NCBI GenBank assembly: GCA_035318985.1 | Contig: DATHDP010000034.1 | Coordinates: 1-17,720, forward strand | Reading direction: 5' to 3' | DNA length: 17,720 bases | DNA from: VBAS01 sp035318985 | GTDB taxonomy: Bacteria; Bacteroidota; Bacteroidia; Chitinophagales; Chitinophagaceae | Part shown: one piece after another, positions 6,827 to 14,092 of the stretch | How the letters are laid out: every line of letters begins with the position of its first letter | Position numbering within the stretch: the first letter of the stretch is position 1 | The notes under the pieces: generated by a model | Told to the model about the DNA's origin: nothing | The model's database searches: none | Seen by the model: only the letters and a program-made list of their open reading frames with translations | Made by a program: the position numbers and the translations under genes

Positions 6827-6834
6827 CAAATTTA
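6827..6834 (-). promoter_or_regulatory. Possible -7 element for the candidate small RNA
   Basis: TAAATTTG on the minus strand matches TAnnTTTG. The nearest upstream TTTG is only 14 bp away, shorter than usual, so the -33 part is weak. A second match, TATTTTTG, lies at 6856-6849. Either could start transcription into the repeat region. Confidence 0.3.
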
Positions 6835-6884
6835 ATTTGAGATATACACAAAAATAGGTTAGTTATGAACAGTTTATAAACTAA

Positions 6885-7376
6885 TTAATCCCGCATATTG
6901 ACAAATTGAAGAGGCAGGTTCAAGTTAGATGATTTACATAGTTGAATGACTGATTGAAGGTCGTCAATTTTTTTTCCCGTTACTCTCACCAGGTCATCAT
7001 TTATGGATGCCTGAACCTTCATTCCAGAATCTTTTATCAGTTTAACTATCTTCTTTGCGTCATCCTGTGGAAGACCATTTCTCACCTGCACTTCTTTTTT
7101 CCAGGTTTTGCCACTTTGTATTCCTTCTTTGCTCAGATCAAATGCTAACGGATCTATTCCTTGCTTGTGTGCCCTGCTTATAAGTACATCACAAAGCTGG
7201 CGCATTTTCATATCATCTTCAGTTTCGATATTGATCTTGAAATCTTTTTTATTCAGATCAATTACGACATGACTTCCTTTAAAGTCAAACCTGTTGGTTA
7301 TTTCTTTCGAGGTCACATTAACTGCATTGTCGAGTGCTTGCGCATCTACTTTTGAAACAATATCAAATGAAGGCAT
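6885..7376 (-). CDS. yajQ: YajQ-family nucleotide-binding protein
   Basis: A 163-residue cytoplasmic protein that matches the YajQ family along its whole length. MPSFDIVSKVD and NRFDFKGS (28-35) are the conserved N-terminal part; the middle has GIDPLAFDLS, and the end has VRVTGKKIDDLQ and NLPLQFVNMRD. YajQ proteins have two ferredoxin-like domains and have been linked to RNA and cyclic di-GMP binding; the role in this organism is not known. The start ATG at 7376-7374 gives the standard N-terminus. A 19-bp palindrome lies 31-49 bp upstream, and a terminator of the preceding barrel gene separates it from that unit. Confidence 0.95.
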   Translation of the reverse strand: MPSFDIVSKVDAQALDNAVNVTSKEITNRFDFKGSHVVIDLNKKDFKINIETEDDMKMRQLCDVLISRAHKQGIDPLAFDLSKEGIQSGKTWKKEVQVRNGLPQDDAKKIVKLIKDSGMKVQASINDDLVRVTGKKIDDLQSVIQLCKSSNLNLPLQFVNMRD

Positions 7377-7406
7377 AATATAATTTTAGATTTATAAAAT
7401 TGAAGG

Positions 7407-7425
7407 TTTTAAACTGAGTTTAAAA
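7407..7425. promoter_or_regulatory. Palindrome upstream of yajQ
   Basis: Two perfect 9-bp arms, TTTTAAACT and AGTTTAAAA, flank a single G. The site lies between the barrel-gene terminator and the yajQ start and could be an operator for a dimeric regulator. It is A+T rich, so chance cannot be excluded. Confidence 0.35.
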
Positions 7426-7432
7426 ATAAAGT

Positions 7433-7471
7433 TATAAAAAAAGAAAACCTCTCTTAGAAAAGAGAGGTTTT
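7433..7471 (-). terminator. Intrinsic terminator after the first barrel gene
   Basis: A perfect 12-bp stem (AAAACCTCTCTT with AAGAGAGGTTTT, 7444-7455 and 7460-7471) with a 4-base loop is followed on the minus strand by CTTTTTTTATAAC. It starts about 20 bp after the stop codon of the barrel gene. Confidence 0.9.
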
Positions 7472-7491
7472 AATACAAATGAGAAAACTTT

Positions 7492-9957
7492 TTATTGGCT
7501 CTGTCCTACCCTGCTTTGTTCATCTTGTGAACTACTGCTTCTGCGCCGTGGTTGATTTTGCTGACTTGTCTTTCCGAAACGCCAGGTAAAGGTGCCGGTT
7601 AATTGCCTTATATCAGGCCGGGAAAGAAATCCGCCATCCACCATTCCGTATGTATTTCTGCCTTCAAATTTTTGCCATGCAAAAGGATCCCGGAAATTAA
7701 ATCGAAGAGTTCCTTTTCCTTTCATTACTTGTTTTTGCAAACCAATACTCATCTGGTAAATCGGTTCCATTTGCGTAAGGCCTGCAAGCGCCTTATGACG
7801 GTAAAATCCACTCAACTCAGCGCTCCATCCTTTTTTAAAAGTGAAGTTATTCGTTACGTTAGCTGTAAAGGAAGTATAAGACATATCAATGCTAAGTGTA
7901 TCATAACCGCCCTCATAATGATTATTGAAAACATTTGCAAAGAAATTACCACTCCACCATTTCGCAAATGCAATTGGTGCCGTAAAAGAAAGACCAATGT
8001 TGGTAAAGTTGGCAACATTATCAACTGTTAAGTATCGTATTTTACTATTAGGTTCAGGTTTTACTATTTGAGAAATTATATCATCTGTCTTATTGAAATT
8101 AAACGTGGTTATAAACTTGCCATTGAAACTATGTGTCAGGTCAATATTATGAGCATATTGAGGACGGAGGTAAATATTTCCTTGCCTGTAGGATAATGTA
8201 TCAAGAAAATAAATGAATGGATTCAGATCCTGGTAGTTGGGCCTTTGTATACGACGACCATAAGCAATTGTCAATATATTTTTCTTATCTAACTTATAAC
8301 TTATAAATGCAGTCGGAAACAGGTTTGTAGTATCTCTTTTAAATGTCTCATGTGTTAATACCTGGTTGCCGTGAGCAACACTGTTCTCAACTCTTAGCCC
8401 CGCCTGTAATGTCCATTTTTTAATTGCCTTGCTGTAATTAATATACCCGGCGTTTATGTTTTCATCATAAATAAAATGATTAGAACGTATATGATCAGTT
8501 TCCCATTCATTATTGACCATCCGTTCATAGTTAACGAGGTTATCATTGCTTACGTAGCTTACTTTTACACCTGCTTCAAACTTCCCGCCTTTAAAAGGCT
8601 GTGTATAATCACTTTTAAAAGTGTAGATATTAATATTAGATGGCAAATGTCCTTTTAAATAGGATGTTCCTGTTTTCTGTAATGTACCATTATAAAATTC
8701 GGTTGTAAGTAGCATGTCAGAAACATTGTCGTATACCACATAATCAAAATCTGCTGTTATTTCTTTACCCGTTGTGTCAAATGTATGTTTCCAGTTAAGA
8801 TTAAGAGTTCCGTTTTGAAATTTGATCTTATTATCAGTTGTAGACACTAACCGACTTTCCAACTGCATATTTTCATCAACAAGGTTAGAAACAGAAACTG
8901 GCGTAGGGTGTCCTTTAAATGTAAATCCACTAACGATAATTCCAAAAATATTTTTTTTGTCTGCATACCAGTCTAATCCGAGTTTTAATGTATGATTGTT
9001 GTTGCCAAATTTGAATTTTGTTTCGGTGAAATTATAACCAGTGGTATTGTAGTTTTCATCCATAAAACGGCTGTCAAGGCTTAGACGATTCATGCCGCGA
9101 AAAACATTTGGATTATAATTACCAAAAAAGTTGATCTTATTCTTTCTCCAGTTAAAATTGAAACTGTTTTGTGATTTTGGGATCATGTAAAGTGCTTCAT
9201 CAGGTTTATAGAAACTTGTAGTTGCACCTAACATTAAGCTTCCGTTAAAACCATTGTTCATCCCTTTTTTCGTTTTGATATTTATAATACCAGAGTTTCC
9301 AGAAGCATCATATTTTGAAGAAGGATTGGTCATGATCTCGATTTGGTCAAGCGATGACGCCGGCATATTGCGCAGAAGAGTAGCAAGGTCGGATGCAGAT
9401 AGATAAGTTTGTTTGCCATCCAACATCACAATAACTCCTTGTTTGCCTCTTAAATTAATATTGCCATCGTTGTCAATAGTAATACCTGGCGATTTTTCTA
9501 ATATATCCAGAGCTGTGGAGCCGACACTTGTTGGAGATGCATCTACATTTACTACTGTCTTATCGATCTTTGTTTCAATAAATGGCTTCTTAGCTGTTAC
9601 CGTCACTGTCTGCATTGATTTTGCATCAGCAGAAAGCTTAATTGTTTGCGCTATAAAACTTGGATTTTCTGTTGTGATCTCTAATGATTGACTGAATTGT
9701 TTCTGAAAGCCCACAGAAGAAACCAATAGCAAAAACTTGCCTTCAATAATATTTTCAAACTCATACTTTCCTTCTTTGTTTGTCACTGCAATTTTCACCA
9801 ACGATGAATCTTTTGCCCGCAACAACGATACAGAAGCAGATTGAACTGGCTTCTGTGATTCGTCAGTGATAATACCTGACACTTTACCAATCTTAGTTTG
9901 TGAAAAAACAACTGCAGATAAAAATAAACTCGTTAGAAGAGTAAAAAACTTTCTCAT
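7492..9957 (-). CDS. Outer-membrane beta-barrel protein with regulatory-domain N-terminus (TonB-receptor-like), copy 1
   Basis: An 821-residue outer-membrane protein. A signal peptide (MRKFFTLLTSLFLSAVVFSQ) is followed by a carboxypeptidase-regulatory-like domain (about 24-110; KVSGIITDES, VQSASVSLL) and a plug-like domain (about 125-230; VNVDASPTSVGSTALDILEK, GITIDNDGNINLRGKQGV, LDGKQTYLS, IEIMTNPSSKYDASGNSGII). The rest, about 240-796, is a beta-barrel with the repeated GRRIQRPNYQDLNPF strand region. This fits the 'outer membrane beta-barrel family' (OMP_b-brl_3 type), related to TonB-dependent receptors; no clear TonB box was seen. After the last strand (TFTWRFGK) come about 25 polar residues ending in DEQSRV-type sequence. 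No SusD partner is adjacent. The substrate is unknown. The gene is a tandem paralog of the next one. Confidence 0.88.
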   Translation of the reverse strand: MRKFFTLLTSLFLSAVVFSQTKIGKVSGIITDESQKPVQSASVSLLRAKDSSLVKIAVTNKEGKYEFENIIEGKFLLLVSSVGFQKQFSQSLEITTENPSFIAQTIKLSADAKSMQTVTVTAKKPFIETKIDKTVVNVDASPTSVGSTALDILEKSPGITIDNDGNINLRGKQGVIVMLDGKQTYLSASDLATLLRNMPASSLDQIEIMTNPSSKYDASGNSGIINIKTKKGMNNGFNGSLMLGATTSFYKPDEALYMIPKSQNSFNFNWRKNKINFFGNYNPNVFRGMNRLSLDSRFMDENYNTTGYNFTETKFKFGNNNHTLKLGLDWYADKKNIFGIIVSGFTFKGHPTPVSVSNLVDENMQLESRLVSTTDNKIKFQNGTLNLNWKHTFDTTGKEITADFDYVVYDNVSDMLLTTEFYNGTLQKTGTSYLKGHLPSNINIYTFKSDYTQPFKGGKFEAGVKVSYVSNDNLVNYERMVNNEWETDHIRSNHFIYDENINAGYINYSKAIKKWTLQAGLRVENSVAHGNQVLTHETFKRDTTNLFPTAFISYKLDKKNILTIAYGRRIQRPNYQDLNPFIYFLDTLSYRQGNIYLRPQYAHNIDLTHSFNGKFITTFNFNKTDDIISQIVKPEPNSKIRYLTVDNVANFTNIGLSFTAPIAFAKWWSGNFFANVFNNHYEGGYDTLSIDMSYTSFTANVTNNFTFKKGWSAELSGFYRHKALAGLTQMEPIYQMSIGLQKQVMKGKGTLRFNFRDPFAWQKFEGRNTYGMVDGGFLSRPDIRQLTGTFTWRFGKTSQQNQPRRRSSSSQDEQSRVGQSQ

Positions 9958-10141
9958 AACACGGCTATACTTTAGTTGATAATTGGCTACTGTATAAAAT
10001 TGCGGCTAATAATTTCTATTAAGAAATGAAATATGATAAGCTTCGTAGTTCTGGTGTTGAAGGGCAAATACTAATTACCTATACACAAACGGTAAGAATC
10101 TTATTTAATGAACGGCATTTGTGAAAAATTGTTAAAAAGAA
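9958..10141 (-). promoter_or_regulatory. Upstream region of barrel gene copy 1
   Basis: This gap must hold the promoter of copy 1, since the gene before it has its own terminator. No exact TAnnTTTG with a well-spaced -33 element was found; the closest is TAGTATTTG around 10068-10076 with a TTTG 13 bp upstream. A 6-bp inverted repeat (ATTTCT-ATTA-AGAAAT, 10012-10027) lies between it and the start. No convincing small gene was found here. Confidence 0.3.
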
Positions 10142-10166
10142 AAACCCCTTTTAAAAAAAAGGGTTT
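10130..10166 (-). terminator. Intrinsic terminator after barrel gene copy 2
   Basis: The minus strand reads AAACCC-TTTT, a short loop, then AAAAGGGGTTT with one bulged base, followed by a T-rich tract. It lies about 70 bp after the stop of the second barrel gene and separates it from copy 1. Confidence 0.75.
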
Positions 10167-10237
10167 GCTTTTCGAAAACTAAAACTGACTGCTTGTATTT
10201 TTCAGGGCTATACTTGATCTAATGGTTGTGATCTTAT

Positions 10238-12691
10238 TTATTCTCCTGTCTTTACACGATTTTGTTCATCATTTGCTCCACCTGTTTTTCTTTTTGGTGT
10301 ATTACCAACCTTTCCTTTTGCAAAACGATATGTAAAGCCAAGTGCTACCTGTCTTGAATCACGGCGCTGTTGGAAGGAAGCATCGATGTTACTGTACTCT
10401 ACATGACCTCTTATTTTCTGATTGCGGAATACATCACGACCAGTTAACCTGAGTGTTCCCTTTCCTTTAAACAATTGCTGGCTGATTCCCATATTTACCA
10501 TTCCAAAACTTTTTACCTGGAAAACACCCTGTACGCCGCCTGAATTATAATACCCGCTAAGTTCGGCACTCAGTGTTTTTCCAAGTTTAAATTGATTTTG
10601 AAGATTAGCCTGCAGGGTTGTTGCTCCTGTCTTTACATGATCACCATTTATTACTCCTTCAAACGCGTTGTTATACAGATTTGCCCACAAGTTCGGAGTC
10701 CAGAATTTTTTAATTGTTCCACTAGCACTAACTGATATTCCATATTGACGCTGCTTTGCAATATTATCTTTCTTCACATAGGTTTCATTTTTGTCAGTGT
10801 TTTGTTGGAGTACTTCGTTGATAATATCAGTTGTTTTAGTATAGTTCAAAGTTGTATTTATAATTCCTTTGAAGCTATGAGTAAGTTCAATGTTATGGGC
10901 AAATTGTGGTTGCAGATTCGGGTTACCCTGCTCAAAAGTGTATTTATCAAGGAATAGAATGAATGGATTGAGATCCTGGTAATTTGGCCTTTGAATACGA
11001 CGACCATAATTCAACACAAAACTATTTTTCTCACTTGGTTTGTATTGAATAAAAGCAGTGGGGAATAATTGTGTGTAATGACGATCAAATTTCTCGCCTG
11101 TTGTTACAAGGTCACCTTTTGCATTTGTATTTTCAAGTCTCAAACCAAATTGTCCAAACCATTTTTTTGAAAAAGGCCTTGTGTAATTTGCATAGGCAGC
11201 GTTCACATTCTCCTCATAGATAAAATGATTGCTGCGGCCATAATCCGGAACTCTCATGGCATAATTAACGCTATCATAAATTGCATTGTTATCGGTTTCT
11301 ACAAAACTTGTTTTTACACCCGCTTCAAACTTTGCACCTTTTTTTAATGGCAATGTATAATCAACTTTAGCAGAATAAATATCTATCTCTTGTGGTAAAC
11401 TGCCGAGCAATGTATCAGGTTTTTTAGTTGCCATGCCATTAGGATCATAATATGCGTTAACCAGGTATTGTGAATTTGAAGTTCTGTATCTGAGATAATC
11501 AAAGTCGGCTGTTATCTCCTGCCCGGTAGTATCGAGCAAGTGACGGAAGTTTGCATTTGTGCTGAAATTTTTCCATTCTTTGTCATTGCTTGTTTTAGCA
11601 AGAGTTTGGCTTAATTGGACTTGATTAGCATCTGAAATAAGAACATCACTTTGATTACTGAATAATCCCGGGTTAAAATATCCTGTAAAAACAGCGCCAA
11701 ATGTTGTTTTCTTATTTAGAAAATAATCAAACCCAACTTTAGCATTATAAGATTGACCTTCATCTTTAATTCTTGATTCCTGGTCGAAATATGATTTGAC
11801 TTCTTTGGTTGAATGCTCAATGAATTTTCTTTGAATATCCAGGTCCTGCCAATTTTTGCGATAGTTATATCCAAGCGTAGTAAACAGATTCAATTTATTT
11901 TTTCTATAATTTAAATTGAATGATTCACTCACTTTTGGATAACGTCCCTGGCTCCATGTTGAAGATATACTTCCGTTATATCCAAATTGCTTACTCTTTT
12001 TTGTTTTGATATTAATAATACCTGCATTACCAGCTGCATCATATTTTGCAGGCGGGTTGGTCATTATTTCAATTTGATCCAATTGATTACTGCTCAGATT
12101 GCGCAGATAATTTGCAAGGTCTGCACCTGACAAATAAGAAGGCCTTCCATCAATGTATATCTGCACACCTTGTTTTCCTTTCAAACTGATGTTACCATCT
12201 TTATCGATCGAAACACCCGGAGATTTTTCCAATACTTCCAAAGCCGAAGTACCTACATTAGTAATAGAAGCTTCAACATTCACGATCGTTCTATCAATTT
12301 TCTGTTCGATCAATGGTTTTTTAGCTGCTACAGTTACCCCTGCAAGATCTTTTGCAACAAGAACAAGTTCGATAGTCTTAAGAGTGACATTTGTATTTGT
12401 TGGAGTGATCTCAAATGACTCTGAAAGCCCTTTATTATGGCCAACAGCGGTAATTGAAACGAAGTATTTCCCCTCAATTACATTTTCAAATACAAAGTTG
12501 CCGTTTTTATTAGCAGCACTGATCTTCGCCACAGTTGAATCCTTGGCTCGTAACAAAGTAATGGTTGCCGCCTCAACTGTTTTGGTATTTCCGTCAATTA
12601 CCTGTCCGGACACCTTTCCAAGACTCTTTTGTGCCTGGCTGGAAAAGGATAAGGTTAGAATGGCTATTAATAAGGTCAAAAACTTTCTCAT
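10238..12691 (-). CDS. Outer-membrane beta-barrel protein with regulatory-domain N-terminus (TonB-receptor-like), copy 2
   Basis: An 817-residue paralog of the protein at 7492-9957 with the same order of parts. Signal peptide MRKFLTLLIAILTLSFSSQA, regulatory-like domain from about residue 24 (KVSGQVIDGNTKTVEAATIT), plug-like domain (about 125-230; TNVGTSALEVLEKSPGVSID, KGKQGVQIYIDGRPSYLSG, IEIMTNPPAKYDAAGNAGII), then the barrel, including NYGRRIQRPNYQDLNPF. It ends FTYRFAKG followed by a polar tail with DEQNRVKTGE. The closest matching blocks are also alike at DNA level (around 10971-11007 compared with 8226-8262), as expected after a tandem duplication. It has its own promoter-like site with an inverted repeat over it. 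Substrate unknown; uptake or another outer-membrane function are both possible. Confidence 0.88.
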   Translation of the reverse strand: MRKFLTLLIAILTLSFSSQAQKSLGKVSGQVIDGNTKTVEAATITLLRAKDSTVAKISAANKNGNFVFENVIEGKYFVSITAVGHNKGLSESFEITPTNTNVTLKTIELVLVAKDLAGVTVAAKKPLIEQKIDRTIVNVEASITNVGTSALEVLEKSPGVSIDKDGNISLKGKQGVQIYIDGRPSYLSGADLANYLRNLSSNQLDQIEIMTNPPAKYDAAGNAGIINIKTKKSKQFGYNGSISSTWSQGRYPKVSESFNLNYRKNKLNLFTTLGYNYRKNWQDLDIQRKFIEHSTKEVKSYFDQESRIKDEGQSYNAKVGFDYFLNKKTTFGAVFTGYFNPGLFSNQSDVLISDANQVQLSQTLAKTSNDKEWKNFSTNANFRHLLDTTGQEITADFDYLRYRTSNSQYLVNAYYDPNGMATKKPDTLLGSLPQEIDIYSAKVDYTLPLKKGAKFEAGVKTSFVETDNNAIYDSVNYAMRVPDYGRSNHFIYEENVNAAYANYTRPFSKKWFGQFGLRLENTNAKGDLVTTGEKFDRHYTQLFPTAFIQYKPSEKNSFVLNYGRRIQRPNYQDLNPFILFLDKYTFEQGNPNLQPQFAHNIELTHSFKGIINTTLNYTKTTDIINEVLQQNTDKNETYVKKDNIAKQRQYGISVSASGTIKKFWTPNLWANLYNNAFEGVINGDHVKTGATTLQANLQNQFKLGKTLSAELSGYYNSGGVQGVFQVKSFGMVNMGISQQLFKGKGTLRLTGRDVFRNQKIRGHVEYSNIDASFQQRRDSRQVALGFTYRFAKGKVGNTPKRKTGGANDEQNRVKTGE

Positions 12692-12738
12692 TTTGAATGG
12701 TTTAAGTGTATTAGTACTCTCTATTAGTTATTACAGTT

Positions 12739-12764
12739 CAAAGATAGGTACTTGTTAATGCCAA
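12739..12764 (-). promoter_or_regulatory. Probable promoter of barrel gene copy 2
   Basis: TATCTTTG (12746-12739) on the minus strand fits TAnnTTTG exactly. A TTG (12764-12762) lies 15 bp upstream, slightly closer than usual. The leader would be about 40 bp. Confidence 0.5.
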
Positions 12765-12768
12765 GTAC
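12748..12768. promoter_or_regulatory. Inverted repeat (7-7-7) over the copy-2 promoter
   Basis: GTACTTG and CAAGTAC are perfect 7-bp arms with a 7-bp spacer. The repeat covers the predicted -33 element and the spacer, and stops one base before the -7 element. This is where a dimeric repressor or activator could act. Confidence 0.45.
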
Positions 12769-13066
12769 AGTGTTTTAAAATAAACGGCCATATTCCTTGA
12801 TAAGTGGCCGGTTCCCATGACATCAATATGACGCTGGCCTCAAAATCGGGTTACATTAATCTCATTATTCATGATTAGTGGTATTTAGGTTATTTAAAGG
12901 GTTTTAATATTATTGATCAATTATGAAATGAAGGTAATGGCGTAGCAAGCGAAGGACAATGACTGACCGGTAAGGCGGCAACAACTGCCGGTAAAAAAGG
13001 ATTTGAATCGGTTTAAAGAGGCGTTTCGGATTCACCGACTGCCTGTTTATATTGCAGGAAATTAGA
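12769..13066. other. Intergenic region before the threonine aldolase gene
   Basis: About 300 bp without a convincing protein gene between the divergent barrel and aldolase units. It holds an inverted repeat CGGCCA/TGGCCG (12785-12790 and 12805-12810). Nearer the aldolase gene is a G+C-richer stretch (about 12930-13050) with hairpins such as CGGCA-ACAAC-TGCCG (12976-12990), overlapped by an alternative ACCGG/CCGGT pairing (12966-12970 and 12988-12992). It could be a structured 5' leader of the aldolase mRNA. I recognise no known riboswitch, and no exact TAnnTTTG was found on the plus strand. Confidence 0.35.
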
Positions 13067-14086
13067 ATGATGATTATTGACTTCAGATCGGACACTGTTA
13101 CTAAACCAACACCAGCCATGCTGCAAGCGATGATGACTGCAAAAGTTGGTGATGATGTTTTCAGCGAGGATCCATCGATAAATGAATTGGAAAGAATGTC
13201 TGCAGATATGTTTGGAATGGAATCTGGCCTCTTCTGCCCTTCCGGAACTATGACGAACCAAATTGCCATTAAATGTCATACACAACCTGGTGATGAGGTG
13301 ATCTGTGATGAGAGTTCACATGTTTACCAATATGAGGGAGGAGGTATTGCATTTAATTCTTCGGCCTCAGTAAAACTTTTGTATGGCGACAGGGGAAGAA
13401 TAAATGCTACACAAGTAAAAGGTGCGATTAATGCTGATGATAATCATAAAGCCAATTCAAGCTTAGTATGTCTTGAAAATACGAGTAATCGTGGCGGGGG
13501 TAGTTGCTATGATTTTAATGAAATAAAAAAGATCAAAGAGGTATGTATTGAAAATCATCTTGCTCTTCATTTGGATGGGGCAAGATTATGGAATGCATTG
13601 ATCGCAAAAAATGAAACTTCAAAACAATACGGCGAAACTTTTGACAGCATTTCGATCTGTCTGAGTAAGGGCCTCGGTTGTCCGGTCGGCAGTGTATTGA
13701 TCGGCAAAAAAGACTTTATAAAAAAAGCAAGACGGATCCGAAAAGTATTTGGTGGTGGAATGAGACAAGCAGGCTTTCTTGCTGCCGCAGGTATTTATGC
13801 TTTAAAAAATAATATTGAACGTCTAAAACAGGATCATGATAATGCAAAACAGATCGGCGAAGTGATCGCTAAAACTTCTATGGCCAGATCTGTTTTTCCA
13901 GTTGAAACAAACATAATTATTTTTGAAACTGTTGCTTCTGTAACTGCTGCGGAGATCGTAGAGAAGTTAAAGCAGAAAAACATTCTTTGTTATGCTATAG
14001 CTCCTGATCGTGTACGATTAGTTGTACATCTTGATATAACTGAAGAACTGGTCAATAAAACAATTGAAATTATAAAAGCTCTTTAA
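13067..14086 (+). CDS. ltaE: L-threonine aldolase (low-specificity, PLP-dependent)
   Basis: Cleaves L-threonine or L-allo-threonine into glycine and acetaldehyde in the cytoplasm (EC 4.1.2.48). The 339 residues fit the family. IIDFRSDTVTKPT opens the protein, followed by VGDDVFSEDPS and the GLFCPSGTMTNQIA segment. HLDGARLWNA carries the Asp that holds the PLP ring nitrogen (Asp170), and SICLSKGLGCPVGS contains the Schiff-base lysine (Lys201). The frame also opens at a TTG 15 bp upstream, but the ATG at 13067 (or the next, 13070) fits homologs and has an AGGAA 6 bp in front. pgi follows after 6 bp, so the two are co-transcribed. Confidence 0.94.
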   Translation: MMIIDFRSDTVTKPTPAMLQAMMTAKVGDDVFSEDPSINELERMSADMFGMESGLFCPSGTMTNQIAIKCHTQPGDEVICDESSHVYQYEGGGIAFNSSASVKLLYGDRGRINATQVKGAINADDNHKANSSLVCLENTSNRGGGSCYDFNEIKKIKEVCIENHLALHLDGARLWNALIAKNETSKQYGETFDSISICLSKGLGCPVGSVLIGKKDFIKKARRIRKVFGGGMRQAGFLAAAGIYALKNNIERLKQDHDNAKQIGEVIAKTSMARSVFPVETNIIIFETVASVTAAEIVEKLKQKNILCYAIAPDRVRLVVHLDITEELVNKTIEIIKAL

Positions 14087-14092
14087 GATCAT

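Noticed and set aside
6871..6882. Perfect palindrome AGTTTATAAACT just after yajQ
   Set aside because: A 12-bp A+T-rich palindrome is likely by chance and has no U-tract, so it is not a convincing terminator.
10026..10124. 32-codon frame on the plus strand between the two barrel genes
   Set aside because: No hydrophobic or domain pattern, no promoter or ribosome site, and it runs against the neighbouring transcripts.
12153..12758. 201-codon frame on the plus strand
   Set aside because: Lies antisense to the signal peptide, regulatory and plug domains of barrel copy 2. It has no recognisable domain and is a shadow of a clear gene.
13052..13066. TTG start for threonine aldolase
   Set aside because: The five extra residues are not part of the family's usual N-terminus, and the ATG at 13067 has an AGGAA at a suitable distance.
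12910..13285. Two overlapping frames on the minus strand near the aldolase start
   Set aside because: Both are antisense to the conserved N-terminus of the threonine aldolase and show no domain.
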